Below are positions 32,627 to 41,631 of a stretch of 64,000 bases of DNA, piece after piece. Each line of letters starts with the position of its first letter. The stretch's first letter is position 1. Source of the stretch: CAZJBS01 sp964544475 (GTDB lineage: Bacteria > CLD3 > SB21); assembly GCA_964544475.1 (NCBI GenBank), contig CAZJBS010000017.1, positions 10,745 through 74,744 of the forward strand. The letters are read 5' to 3'. The position numbers and the translations under genes are program-made. The notes under the pieces were generated by a model. It was not told the origin of the DNA and did no database searches. It saw only the letters and a list, made by a program, of their open reading frames with translations.

Positions 32627-34363
32627 ATGACGCACGGCCATCTGGGCAATTTCATACTGGTGTTACATTCGCACCTTCCTTATGTCACCCATCACGGCCG
32701 ATGGCCCCACGGCATGGAATGGTTGTTTGAAGCCGCGTCCGAAACCTACATTCCCCTGCTCAACATGTTGAACGACCTGATCGACGACGGCTATGAACCG
32801 CGGATGACGATCAGCATTTCGCCCGTTCTGGCCGAGCAGTTGTCCCATGCCGCCTTCGTTCGCGAGTTTTGTGAATTCCTGGATGAAGAGATCCGCCGCG
32901 CGGATGTTGACGTGCGGAGTTTTCAGACGAGCGCCATTGAAAAACAACTCGTGCCCGCGGCTTTATTCTGGCAGGAGTATTACCGTGGCATCCGGCGTGA
33001 CTTCCGGGACAAGTACGACCACGACCTGATCGGGGCGTTCCGTCGCCTGCTGAATCGCGGCAACCTGGACATCATCACGTGCGGGGCCACCCATGGTTAT
33101 TTTCCATTGTTGGGCACGGACGCGAGCATCCAGGCCCAGGTGCGGCTGGCCGTTCGGACCCACGAAAAGCATTTCTGGCGGAAACCCCGCGGCATATGGA
33201 TCCCGGAGTGCGCCTATCGGCCACGGTATGAATGGACGGCACCGGTATCGTCGGCCTTGGGACGCCGGCCCCACGTCCGGAAAGGCGTCGAAGAAATCCT
33301 GGATGAAAACGGCCTGCAGTACTTCATTGTGGATTCCTCGCTCGTCGAACACAGCAAAATTGTCCCCATGTATCACGGCCGGTTCGAAAACTTGCGGCGC
33401 CTGATGGCTCAGGGCGTACAAGATGAACGGCCTTACGCCGGGCCTTCTCATTCGGTGTATGAATCCTACCTGGTAAAGCCGGCGGCGGATGTGCCGGAAC
33501 GGCCGGTGGCGGTCTTTGCGCGCGACGTGGAGACGTCCATGCAGGTGTGGAGCAGCGAGCAGGGTTATCCCGGCGGCGAGTGGTATCTGGATTTTCACAA
33601 AAAACACCACCAGAGCGGGCACCGGTATTGGCGGGTCACGAGCCCGCACGCCGATCTCGGCCAGAAAGCCATTTACGAGCCCGGCCGCATCGACAAATCC
33701 ATCGAGGAGGATGCGGACCATTTTGTAGAGTCGGTGAAAAAAGCGATGACGGAGTTCCGCGAGGTCAGTCGCCGGCAGGGCACACTGACCGCGCCGTTTG
33801 ATTCGGAACTTTTTGGCCATTGGTGGTTCGAAGGACCCGCTTTTCTGAAAAGGGTTTTTGAAAAACTCCTGAGCGACCCGGAGATCGGCGTGACGAACTG
33901 CGCGCAAACGATGGATCAGAACCCCCCGCGTCATGCGATCGTACTTCCCGAGGGTTCGTGGGGCGCCGGCGGCAACCATTACGTCTGGCTGAACGGCGAA
34001 GTCCAATGGATGTGGGAGCGCATCTACGATTGTGAAGCGACGATTCACCGCCTCGCGCTGAGACTGACCCGGGAGGATGACCAGGATACCCGTGAGGTCG
34101 CCCGCCAACTGGTGCGTGAACTCCTTCTCCTGCAGGCGTCCGACTGGCCCTTCCTGATCAGCACCAAGTCCGCGACCGACTACGCCGTCGAACGGTTTGA
34201 AGAGCATTACGACAATTTCAAGCGCCTCGCGTCCCAACTCACCAGGAAACTGGATGGCGAAACGTGGTCGGACGAAGACCGCTCGTTTCTGGCTTTGTGC
34301 CGTGAAGTCAATTTTTTGTTTGATGACGAATCCATTGAACCCATGTGGTATGTACAAAACTAA
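32627..34363 (+). CDS. Glycoside hydrolase family 57, 1,4-alpha-glucan branching enzyme type
   Basis: 578 aa. The five GH57 motifs are all present: HSHLPYV near residue 14; CGATHGYFPLL; GIWIPECAYRP with the nucleophile Glu near 193; TAPFDSELFGHWWFEG with the acid/base Asp near 392; and LPEGSWGAGGNHYVW. The DUF1957-like C-terminal helical domain follows. This matches bacterial GH57 branching enzymes that introduce alpha-1,6 links in glycogen. The start at 32627 is chosen for its GAGGAA. No other glycogen gene lies nearby, so function is inferred from motifs only. Confidence 0.93.
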   Translation: MTHGHLGNFILVLHSHLPYVTHHGRWPHGMEWLFEAASETYIPLLNMLNDLIDDGYEPRMTISISPVLAEQLSHAAFVREFCEFLDEEIRRADVDVRSFQTSAIEKQLVPAALFWQEYYRGIRRDFRDKYDHDLIGAFRRLLNRGNLDIITCGATHGYFPLLGTDASIQAQVRLAVRTHEKHFWRKPRGIWIPECAYRPRYEWTAPVSSALGRRPHVRKGVEEILDENGLQYFIVDSSLVEHSKIVPMYHGRFENLRRLMAQGVQDERPYAGPSHSVYESYLVKPAADVPERPVAVFARDVETSMQVWSSEQGYPGGEWYLDFHKKHHQSGHRYWRVTSPHADLGQKAIYEPGRIDKSIEEDADHFVESVKKAMTEFREVSRRQGTLTAPFDSELFGHWWFEGPAFLKRVFEKLLSDPEIGVTNCAQTMDQNPPRHAIVLPEGSWGAGGNHYVWLNGEVQWMWERIYDCEATIHRLALRLTREDDQDTREVARQLVRELLLLQASDWPFLISTKSATDYAVERFEEHYDNFKRLASQLTRKLDGETWSDEDRSFLALCREVNFLFDDESIEPMWYVQN

Positions 34364-34377
34364 CCTTCAGGAGCGTT

Positions 34378-34854
34378 ATGAAAAAGACATTGTGGGTATT
34401 GCTGGCTACTTTCGTAATGGGCGTCGTGGTGACGGATGCCGCGACGGCGCAATTGCCGGTCGGCATAGCGGCGGGCGTGCGCGTTGGAACGGACACGGAA
34501 GACAACAATTTTCTCGCGGGCGGCCAGGTCGAACTTAAGGTGCCGTTTATCACGGTGGTCCCCAATTACGAATACACCTTCATCAAGGACGTCACCAATC
34601 ACCGGCTGAATGTCGATTTGCAGTACACCGTGCTGGGCGTCGGCATTGCCAAGCTCTTTGCCGGCGGCGGTTACGTCATGAACACTGCAAAACCCAAAGG
34701 CGGTGACAGCGTGTCGGAAAGCGGATTCAATGTCCAGGTCGGCGGCAAAGCCGGTTTGAGCAAGATCGACGTGTTTGCGCTGGCCCGATACAACAAGATC
34801 AAGAAAGCCGACTCCTTTGCCCTGGTGGCCGGCGTCAATTTCGGACTGCTCTGA
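34378..34854 (+). CDS. Small outer-membrane barrel protein
   Basis: 158 aa. AGGAG sits 5 bases before the ATG. Signal peptide LWVLLATFVMGVVVTDAATA, then eight or so amphipathic strands (VGIAAGVRVGT, GGQVELKVPF, YTVLGVGIAKLFAGGGYV, VQVGGKAGLSKID, ending LVAGVNFGLL). The size and the terminal strand fit an OmpX/OmpW-like eight-stranded barrel. Family not identified. It begins 14 bp after the GH57 gene in the same direction. Confidence 0.8.
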   Translation: MKKTLWVLLATFVMGVVVTDAATAQLPVGIAAGVRVGTDTEDNNFLAGGQVELKVPFITVVPNYEYTFIKDVTNHRLNVDLQYTVLGVGIAKLFAGGGYVMNTAKPKGGDSVSESGFNVQVGGKAGLSKIDVFALARYNKIKKADSFALVAGVNFGLL

Positions 34855-34856
34855 TT

Positions 34857-35339
34857 TTGAAAAAGCAAATCATCAAGTTGCATGTGAATGGCGATGATTA
34901 CGACATCGCCATTCACCCCAACCGGACCTTGCTCGAAGCGCTCCGGTACGATTGCCATCTGACCGGATCGAAGCAGGGTTGCGACATGGGAGATTGTGGC
35001 GCCTGTACCGTACTCATTGACGGCGTGCCCATTCAAGCCTGCATCACGCTGGCCGTCGAGTGCGTCGGCAGGAAGATTCTCACGGTGGAGGGTGTGGCCA
35101 AAGGCACGGAACCGCATCCGATCCAGCAGGCGTGGCACAAGGTTGGCGCCTCGCAATGCGGTTATTGCACGCCGGGGTTCATCGTCGTCGCGAAGTGGTT
35201 TCTGGACAAGAATCCCAATCCGACGGATGACGACATCAAGAAGGCCCTTTCCGGCAATATCTGCCGGTGTACCGGCTACACAAAGATTATGGATGCGATG
35301 CGCGAGGCGGCGGAGAAGATGAGGGAGGAGCGCCCGTGA
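34857..35339 (+). CDS. Molybdenum hydroxylase [2Fe-2S] subunit (CoxS/XdhC-type small subunit)
   Basis: 160 aa. Electron-transfer subunit of the xanthine dehydrogenase family. First plant-type cluster: GSKQGCDMGDCGACTVLIDG with CxxxxCxxC...C; second cluster: ASQCGYCTPGFIV and GNICRCTGYTKI. The gene starts at TTG 34857, overlapping no gene but only 2 bp after the barrel-gene stop. Its stop overlaps the next start (GTGA). The Mo-binding subunit gene is not next but 1.4 kb downstream, behind two envelope-protein genes. Confidence 0.95.
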   Translation: MKKQIIKLHVNGDDYDIAIHPNRTLLEALRYDCHLTGSKQGCDMGDCGACTVLIDGVPIQACITLAVECVGRKILTVEGVAKGTEPHPIQQAWHKVGASQCGYCTPGFIVVAKWFLDKNPNPTDDDIKKALSGNICRCTGYTKIMDAMREAAEKMREERP

Positions 35340-36376
35340 GGATCCTGTGGCCACTTGGCACTCTATGGCTTCTGGTATCATTCCCTTGTCTTCATGCTCA
35401 GAAGACATTCGCGCGTTTTCTTTTGTGGAATCCGTCCGCGACTTCCCAGGCCATGGGTGGCGTTAGTTCAGCGCTTCATGAGGATGCGTTTGCCGCCCAT
35501 TTCAATCCGGCCGGACTTCAGGGCATTGGAGGATTTTCTTCGGCCGTCTCCTTTGTCAGACCCTATCCATTCCTTGGCGGCAACGGCCATTCGTTCGCCG
35601 GCGCTGCTTATACGTTCGGACGCCTTGGCACGTTGGCCGTGTCCTCTGATCTATATTGGATGGGCCCCACGGACGTCGTGAGCAACATGGGTGAGCCTCT
35701 CGGTCGAGACAATCAAAATTTCCATTGGCATGGAAAAATCAGTTTTGCCGGCGAACCAAAGCCAGGCTTGCACACAGGATTGAGTCTTGGATATCTCAGG
35801 TATGACGCGGATTCACACACCAGCACCGGTGAGTCCGTCACAACCAAGAGTGGGGTGATGACCATTGACGCGGGTGTGCTGGCGGATGAACTTCTTCCAC
35901 AAACCACCTTTGAATCGAATTTCTCGCCATCCGAATGGCGGAAGTATTCCGATCGACGTGTCCACAGGGGTTTCAGGGTGGCGGCGGCGCTGCGGAATTG
36001 GTCGGCTTCCAAGGTGGCCGTGGTTGATGAAGATCAGGCCGATCCAATGCCCACGAGCCTGGTCGCGGGATTTATGCATACGCCCTTTGTATCCGATCTT
36101 TTCATTGTCCGAGCCGGCACCGACGCCGAAATGATCTTATACGAAAAGGGAATCGTCCACTTCTTGCATTGGGGTGCCGAGGTAAAGTGTCTTCAACTGG
36201 TTGCGGTGAGGTGTGGCTATGTTCAGGACGTCCAGGGCCCCATATCTTCCTACTGGACCTGGGGATTTGGGTTGGTTACGCGATTCGGATCGATCAATAT
36301 CGCCCGTTATGAACGTACCTTTGCGCCCGTGTGGCACATCGACGGCATCTTCCGGCTATCCATGACAGGAGAATAA
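35336..36376 (+). CDS. PorV/PorQ-like outer-membrane protein
   Basis: 346 aa, GTG start with GGAGG upstream, sharing GTGA with the [2Fe-2S] subunit stop. Signal peptide ILWPLGTLWLLVSFPCLHAQ. The conserved opening of the PorV/UPF0164-like family is present: WNPSATSQAMGGVSSALHED, then FAAHFNPAGLQGIGG. The remainder is a beta barrel ending in RLSM. PorV-type proteins receive sorting-domain substrates in type IX secretion, and a short sorting-domain protein is encoded directly downstream. GC is visibly lower (about 52% in the line counted) than in the flanking hydroxylase genes. Confidence 0.8.
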   Translation: MRILWPLGTLWLLVSFPCLHAQKTFARFLLWNPSATSQAMGGVSSALHEDAFAAHFNPAGLQGIGGFSSAVSFVRPYPFLGGNGHSFAGAAYTFGRLGTLAVSSDLYWMGPTDVVSNMGEPLGRDNQNFHWHGKISFAGEPKPGLHTGLSLGYLRYDADSHTSTGESVTTKSGVMTIDAGVLADELLPQTTFESNFSPSEWRKYSDRRVHRGFRVAAALRNWSASKVAVVDEDQADPMPTSLVAGFMHTPFVSDLFIVRAGTDAEMILYEKGIVHFLHWGAEVKCLQLVAVRCGYVQDVQGPISSYWTWGFGLVTRFGSINIARYERTFAPVWHIDGIFRLSMTGE

Positions 36377-36379
36377 CCA

Positions 36380-36748
36380 ATGCGGTTGTTTTGGATAATT
36401 CTGACTGTAGGACTTGCTTGCTGTATCGATGATGGAAAGACCGTGATCTACCTGATCGATGGTGAATCCGTCAGTCCCATGGGACAGAGTGTGTATCTCT
36501 ATCAAAATTATCCCAATCCATTCAATCCAACGACGACCATCCGTTATGACGTCTCGTCGCCCCGGCGTGTTCGCATCAAAGTATGGACCTATGATTGGCA
36601 GGAAGTGGCCACCCTTATTAATCGCCATGAGGAAGCGGGTATTTATCAGGTCACTTTTGACGCTGATGGTGTCGCGAGTGGCGATTACTATTACACGCTT
36701 GAGACCGACGACGTCCAAATCGTAAGAAGAATGAAATTGATAAAGTAG
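36380..36748 (+). CDS. Stand-alone type IX-style C-terminal sorting domain protein
   Basis: 122 aa. A short hydrophobic leader (LFWIILTVGLACC) is followed by about 20 residues and then a complete sorting domain: VYLYQNYPNPFNPTTTIRYD, VRIKVWTYDWQEVATL, GIYQVTFDADGVASGDYYY and the end VRRMKLIK. There is no cargo domain, which is unusual: sorting domains normally terminate large proteins. It may be a small surface peptide, a decayed gene, or the 3' remnant of a longer protein. It lies between the PorV-like gene and the Mo subunit gene. Confidence 0.75.
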   Translation: MRLFWIILTVGLACCIDDGKTVIYLIDGESVSPMGQSVYLYQNYPNPFNPTTTIRYDVSSPRRVRIKVWTYDWQEVATLINRHEEAGIYQVTFDADGVASGDYYYTLETDDVQIVRRMKLIK

Positions 36749-36767
36749 CGCCAAGAAGGTGTCACAC

Positions 36768-39161
36768 ATGTCATCATCGGCCAGCAAGAATTTTCAGGTC
36801 ATCGGCCGGCGTCTTCCGAAGATCGAAGGTCTTGAGAAAGCCAACGGGAGCGCGCTGTACACCGACGATCTCGTCCTGCCCAACATGCTCGTCGGAAAAA
36901 TCCTCCGCAGCCCTCATCCGCACGCCCTGATCAAACGCGTCGACACGAGCAAAGCGGAGGCGTTGCCGGGCGTCAAAGCGGTGATGGCCGGCGCCGAATT
37001 GCCGGAGCTGTACGGCGTGCTGCCGGCGTCACAGGACGAAACCGCGCTGGCCATCGACAAAGTGCGATACATCGGCGATGGCGTGGCTGCCGTCGCCGCC
37101 GTGGACGAGGCCACCGCCGAAAACGCCTGCGAATTGATCGAAGTGGAGTACGAAGTGCTCATGCCCTGTCTCACGATCGAAGACGGCTTCCGCGAGGATA
37201 TTCCGAAAATCCACGCCCACAGCAAGACCGCCAACGTGATGAAGGAAGTGCATCAGGAATTCGGCAACGTCGACGAAGGGTTTGCCGAGGCCGATCTGGT
37301 GCTGGAACATGAATACTTTTTCGAAGGCAACACGCACGTGCCGCTGGAACCGCATTGCGCGCTGTCGCAATGGGGACAGGACGGAAAACTCACGATCTGG
37401 TCGTCGACGCAGACACCGCATTATCTGCATGTCGCCTTGTCCAAAGTGCTCGGCATCCCGCGCAGTCATGTTCGTGTGATCAAACCGCACATCGGCGCCG
37501 GCTATGGCGGGAAATCGGAACCGTTTGCGCTGGAATTCTGCTCGGCGTGGCTGTCGAAAAAGTCCGGCCGTCCGGTCAAAATCCTCTACACGCGCGAAGA
37601 GGTCTTCTATGCGCACCGGGGACGCCAGCCGATGAAAATGGTCTTGAAGACCGGCTTCAAGAAAGACGGAAGTATCACGGCCATCCACATGCGGACATTC
37701 CTGGACGGCGGGTCGTTCGGGAGCTATGGTCTGGTCACGACGTACTACTCGGGCGTATTCCTGACCCTGCCGTACAAAGTGCCGCGGTTCAAGTTCGACG
37801 GGTACCGCATCTACACCAACAAACCGGCGGGCGGACCCAAACGCGGCCACGGCGCGGTCCAGCCTCGGTTTGCGATGGAATGCCAGATGGACAAAGCGGC
37901 CGAGCAACTTGGTTACGATCCGATCGACCTTCGTCTGCGCAACGCCATCGAACCCAATACGATGACCGTCAATAAATTCCGCGTCACGTCGTGCGGTATC
38001 AAAGAGTGCCTGACGAGCACACGCGACCGGTCGGCCTGGAAAACCAAATTTCCGGAATTCAAAAAGCAGCCGAAAAAGTACGTTCGCAAAGGCATCGGCG
38101 CGGCGGCAAGCACCTACATCAGCGGCGCCGGCAAGTCCATCATCTGGAATGATATGCCGCATTCCGGCGTCCAGATCAAAGTCGACCGCGGCGGCGGCGT
38201 GACCGTGTATTGCGGCGCGTCCGATATCGGCCAGGGATCGGATTCCCTGCTGGCCTACCTGGCCGCCGAAGTGCTCGGCGTCGAAGTGGCCGATGTGCAT
38301 GTCTGCCAGACGGACACGCACCTTACGCCCGTCGATCTCGGCAGCTACTCGAGCCGCGTGACCTTCATGGCCGGCAATGCCTGCATTCAGGCCGGCGAAA
38401 GGATCAAAGCGCAACTGTTTGAAATGGCATCGAGGAAACTCGGTGTTCCGAAGGACGATCTGGACTGCGGCAAACGCATCATCTTCTCCAAATCCAATCC
38501 CGACCTGTGGATGGACTTTGTCGAAGCCGCCAACATGGCCGAATCCGTCTACGGGACGATCGGCGCGACCGGCAGTTACAAACCGCCCAGGCTGGGCGGC
38601 GATTACAAAGGTTCCGGCGCCGGGCCGTCGCCTTCGTATTCGTTTTCGACACACATCGCCGAAGTGACCGTGGACGTTGAAACCGGGATCGTCACCGTGG
38701 ATAAAATCTGGTCGGCGCACGATTGCGGCCGCGCGCTCAATCCGTCCATTGTCGAAGGCCAGATCGAAGGCAGTGTCTATATGGGCGTCGGCGAAGCGTT
38801 GTTTGAGGAACACATTTTCTACAAGAACGGTCTGCACCGCAATGCGTCCATTCTGGAATACAAAATCCCGACGATTCTCGACACGCCCGATATCGAGGCC
38901 ATTATTGTGGAATCCATCGACCCGGAGGGGCCGTTCGGCGCCAAAGAAGCCGGTGAAGGCCCGTTGCATGCGGCCATACCAGCCATCGCCAACGCCATCT
39001 ACAATGCGATCGGTGTGCGCATGGACACGACGCCTTTTACGCCGGAAAAAATCCTGAAGGCGCTGGAGGAGAAAGAAACAGGGACTAAAGGTAGCGGGAC
39101 GAAAAAACTGCACGATATCGGAGCGAAAAGACTGGCAAGAAGCCTCGAAATTACCAAATGA
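36768..39161 (+). CDS. Xanthine dehydrogenase-family molybdopterin-binding subunit
   Basis: 797 aa. The Mo-cofactor subunit of a molybdenum hydroxylase. Recognisable parts: FQVIGRRLPKIEGLEKANGS, SPHPHALIKRVDTSKAEALP, IGAGYGGKSEPFALEFCSA, GGPKRGHGAVQPRFAMECQM, GASDIGQGSDSLLAY, and the catalytic glutamate in FGAKEAGEGPLHAAIP near residue 725. The wording of the GAKEAGEG region resembles 4-hydroxybenzoyl-CoA reductase-type members, but substrate is unproven. The start at 36768 follows AAGGTG. Fe-S subunit is at 34857; no FAD subunit is in the window, so the complex is either two-subunit or completed elsewhere. Confidence 0.94.
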   Translation: MSSSASKNFQVIGRRLPKIEGLEKANGSALYTDDLVLPNMLVGKILRSPHPHALIKRVDTSKAEALPGVKAVMAGAELPELYGVLPASQDETALAIDKVRYIGDGVAAVAAVDEATAENACELIEVEYEVLMPCLTIEDGFREDIPKIHAHSKTANVMKEVHQEFGNVDEGFAEADLVLEHEYFFEGNTHVPLEPHCALSQWGQDGKLTIWSSTQTPHYLHVALSKVLGIPRSHVRVIKPHIGAGYGGKSEPFALEFCSAWLSKKSGRPVKILYTREEVFYAHRGRQPMKMVLKTGFKKDGSITAIHMRTFLDGGSFGSYGLVTTYYSGVFLTLPYKVPRFKFDGYRIYTNKPAGGPKRGHGAVQPRFAMECQMDKAAEQLGYDPIDLRLRNAIEPNTMTVNKFRVTSCGIKECLTSTRDRSAWKTKFPEFKKQPKKYVRKGIGAAASTYISGAGKSIIWNDMPHSGVQIKVDRGGGVTVYCGASDIGQGSDSLLAYLAAEVLGVEVADVHVCQTDTHLTPVDLGSYSSRVTFMAGNACIQAGERIKAQLFEMASRKLGVPKDDLDCGKRIIFSKSNPDLWMDFVEAANMAESVYGTIGATGSYKPPRLGGDYKGSGAGPSPSYSFSTHIAEVTVDVETGIVTVDKIWSAHDCGRALNPSIVEGQIEGSVYMGVGEALFEEHIFYKNGLHRNASILEYKIPTILDTPDIEAIIVESIDPEGPFGAKEAGEGPLHAAIPAIANAIYNAIGVRMDTTPFTPEKILKALEEKETGTKGSGTKKLHDIGAKRLARSLEITK

Positions 39162-39296
39162 GGCACAGGGTCAATATGTGAGTGATAATTTGGTTTTGGT
39201 AAATCGAAGAACCAAGAAGTTCATTGCCTTCGATGAATATTTTCCTATATTAGTGAACCGATATAGAACAACATTTTGCGGATATTAGCGCGTCCC

Positions 39297-40004
39297 ATGG
39301 CATACAAAAAGCCAATCCTGAAGGAACTTTACGCGGAAGTGTATTATCAACCCGGGTCTCTAAATGCAGACGCAATTTTAGAAGTTATTCCTACGCTAAG
39401 AAGAGATGATGCCTTTCAGACAGAATTTGTTTTGGCGCAGACACAAAAGGCTCTGGATGTAGCTGTAGTTCCACGAGTACGGTTATGGAATAGTAATCGA
39501 ACGAAGCTTGTACAGCTTTCGGACGACTTGGTTGTAGTCAACATAGTAATCAACCAAAAAGGAAACTACTTGGGGTGGAGTGACTTTAGAAAGTTTTTTG
39601 ATTCTGTGATCAATCATATTGATAGGTTCTCAACCAAATATGTTTCTGTGAGTCTCAATCCAATTGATGACTTTGATGTTCCGAAGGAAGGCTATCACGC
39701 GGGAAAATATCTTAAGTGTGACGGAAAATTCATACCACGATATTATGACAAATCGACCAATGCAATTGACTTGACTATCGGTGACAGTCTCGTTCCTTCC
39801 GATGGCAAGAACAGACAAATTCGCGTCGCAGTTAGAATGAAAGATGCTGACGTCAACATTAGGATACACTCTGTGTTTCACGACAGGATAGAAGGGCAAA
39901 ACGTATATGATGCGCTTGAGGGCATACATGTCGAATCAAACACGGTCTTTGAATCCTTGATAACCGATAGAACAAGACAGGACGTTATGGAAGGAAGGAA
40001 GTGA
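39297..40004 (+). CDS. TIGR04255-like family protein
   Basis: 235 aa. The opening KKPILKELYAEVYYQPGSLN, then TKLVQLSDDLVVVNIVINQK and YLGWSDFRKFFDSVINHI, fit the TIGR04255 pattern (a sporadically distributed family of about 250 aa with no known function); the assignment is by memory. AT-rich coding (about 40% GC in lines counted, against about 60% upstream). No Shine-Dalgarno is evident. It overlaps the next gene by 4 bp (GTGA). It reads as the first gene of a three-gene transferred cassette. Confidence 0.75.
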   Translation: MAYKKPILKELYAEVYYQPGSLNADAILEVIPTLRRDDAFQTEFVLAQTQKALDVAVVPRVRLWNSNRTKLVQLSDDLVVVNIVINQKGNYLGWSDFRKFFDSVINHIDRFSTKYVSVSLNPIDDFDVPKEGYHAGKYLKCDGKFIPRYYDKSTNAIDLTIGDSLVPSDGKNRQIRVAVRMKDADVNIRIHSVFHDRIEGQNVYDALEGIHVESNTVFESLITDRTRQDVMEGRK

Positions 40005-40588
40005 GCAGCAATTCAGTAACCGCAAGTCTTCTAATTAATTTCCCGCGTGGAAACGCGGTCTCCGACATTCTCGCTCGGCTTGGAGATTGGTCTTTGGAAG
40101 AGACTCATAACGAACAAGAAGCTCCAATATCAAAGCCGGTTTCAATTTCAGAGCCGATTCAATACGAGACTGCAGTTAATGATGACAATTCTTCGGAACT
40201 TGCACAACTAGATCGAACAATAAACGAGACTATTCATCAGCTCGAAAGATATCTCAATTTTGAGAAAGGATGGGATGGATACAATGGGTCTCAATTCGAT
40301 TTTGAAACAATAAAGAGATCCAAACAAATCCTGTCTGTGATTCAGAAATATTATGCATCCATTGGTTCATTGCCAGATGAAATTTGTCCTGGCCCGGCGA
40401 GTGATGGTTCAGTTGATATTGAAATCAGTCACGAGAACCGGCACTTCATATTTACGATTTATCCAGATGAGCGACAGATCAACTATTACTACCAATATGG
40501 AGACGATAAGAGGGATGGCGAAATATCCTTTTCGAAACCTGATTTGGCAAATTGGATCAGTGGGATCTATCGTCCGGACGCTTCTTGA
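40001..40588 (+). CDS. Hypothetical protein, second gene of the low-GC cassette
   Basis: 195 aa, GTG start with GGAAGGAAG just upstream. The N-terminal 70 residues are polar and probably disordered. From about 75 the sequence has a helix and the motif FEKGWDGYNGSQFDFETIKR, where WDGY-type wording recurs in small phage- or island-linked proteins; then VDIEISHENRHFIFTIYPDE and a short sheet-rich end. Function unknown. The start overlaps the TIGR04255-like gene; the stop overlaps the third frame. Confidence 0.75.
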   Translation: MSSNSVTASLLINFPRGNAVSDILARLGDWSLEETHNEQEAPISKPVSISEPIQYETAVNDDNSSELAQLDRTINETIHQLERYLNFEKGWDGYNGSQFDFETIKRSKQILSVIQKYYASIGSLPDEICPGPASDGSVDIEISHENRHFIFTIYPDERQINYYYQYGDDKRDGEISFSKPDLANWISGIYRPDAS

Positions 40589-40985
40589 GTTCTTTTCCGT
40601 AAGAATACAGTCAATTCCAAGTGAGCAAAAGCTGTGGCGTGCCGTTTACAAGAAGGAACAACTGAAAAGAAATGGCAAACCAACGGCTGCCTTCTTCCGT
40701 GATCGGAACGGCCTTTCTTGTGATTTAGCGATCTTCACCACAACGGAAAGATCAAGGCGAGGAATCAAACGGCCTCCGTGGCCTGAAGGGACTGGTTTGG
40801 TTGAGTTTTCCGTCGCCTTGGTTAGAGACCCTCCAATAGAGTCGGACGTAAGACACCATCCATTGAAGAAAAGCAAGTCCCAAAGGAAGAATTACGCTCA
40901 TTGCAGGTTGAGTACTCATCTTGATGCTGATCAAGGAAGACATTTGGCGGAGACCAGCAAAATCATCGTAGTCCCAGATTTGTAG
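40560..40985 (+). CDS. Hypothetical protein, third gene of the low-GC cassette
   Basis: About 141 aa from GTG 40560, overlapping the preceding gene by 29 bp; ATG 40515 is an alternative start. Conserved-looking stretches: SIPSEQKLWRAVYKKEQLKR, KPTAAFFRDRNGLSCDLAIF, TTTERSRRG, and the ending GRHLAETSKIIVVPDL. I recognise the pattern LWRxxxPxQ...AAFxD.xLSVDLA as one that accompanies TIGR04255-like genes elsewhere, though I cannot confirm this here. Function unknown. A putative ribosome-binding site is not obvious. Confidence 0.6.
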   Translation: MGSIVRTLLEFFSVRIQSIPSEQKLWRAVYKKEQLKRNGKPTAAFFRDRNGLSCDLAIFTTTERSRRGIKRPPWPEGTGLVEFSVALVRDPPIESDVRHHPLKKSKSQRKNYAHCRLSTHLDADQGRHLAETSKIIVVPDL

Positions 40986-41091
40986 ATTTTCTTCCTGTTC
41001 GATCTCATTGAGAGGCTCTATCTCTTGGGAACAAAACTCATTCCCTGGCGTTGTTCTCCTCAAACGAATCATCACCATGGAAGGAAAAACC

Positions 41092-41574
41092 ATGTTGCAA
41101 ATACTATATACAGGGTTCTTTCTGAGTCTTATGTGTTCCTGCCAATCCGTCTCCCAGGAGGAAAGCAAAAACCAATCCGATCGAAAGGATAAAATTGTGA
41201 AATCCAACGACGAGTGGAAAAAAGAACTGCCCGCCGATGTCTACAACGTGATGAGAGAACAGGGCACCGAACGGGCCTTCACGGGCGCGTTGTGGGATAA
41301 CCACGATGACGGCACGTATGTGTGCGCCGCATGTGAATTGGAACTGTTTTCGTCGAAAACCAAATTTGAATCCGGCACCGGCTGGCCCAGTTTTTTCGAA
41401 CCGCTTTCGAAGGAAGCCGTCGGTGAAAACAAGGATACCAGTTATGGCATGACCCGCGTCGAAGTGCACTGCGCGAGGTGCGGAGGCCATCTCGGGCACG
41501 TGTTTGACGACGGCCCCAAACCGACCGGCCTGAGATACTGCATCAACTCGGCATCTCTCAAATTCAAGAAATAG
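41092..41574 (+). CDS. msrB: Peptide-methionine (R)-S-oxide reductase, lipoprotein form
   Basis: 160 aa. Begins with a lipoprotein signal (LQILYTGFFLSLMCSCQS, lipobox ending at Cys), so it is exported and repairs oxidised methionine in the envelope. The MsrB domain starts near residue 40: ALWDNHDDGTYVCAACELEL, zinc ligands CAAC and CARC, substrate loop TGWPSFFEP, and the catalytic cysteine in GLRYCINSASLKF. The ATG at 41092 is preferred since GGAAGGA lies 7 bases upstream. Monocistronic, with a putative promoter of the following gene downstream. Confidence 0.95.
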   Translation: MLQILYTGFFLSLMCSCQSVSQEESKNQSDRKDKIVKSNDEWKKELPADVYNVMREQGTERAFTGALWDNHDDGTYVCAACELELFSSKTKFESGTGWPSFFEPLSKEAVGENKDTSYGMTRVEVHCARCGGHLGHVFDDGPKPTGLRYCINSASLKFKK

Positions 41575-41631
41575 CCTCCGAAGTGGCCGTTTGCTTCCGG
41601 GATGGCGGCGGAACCGGATTTTGCACCATCG

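Noticed and set aside
37029..39113. A 694-codon minus-strand frame opposite the molybdenum hydroxylase subunit
   Set aside because: Shadow of a gene with a clear catalytic signature; the composition of the shadow is Arg/His/Phe-rich and uninformative.
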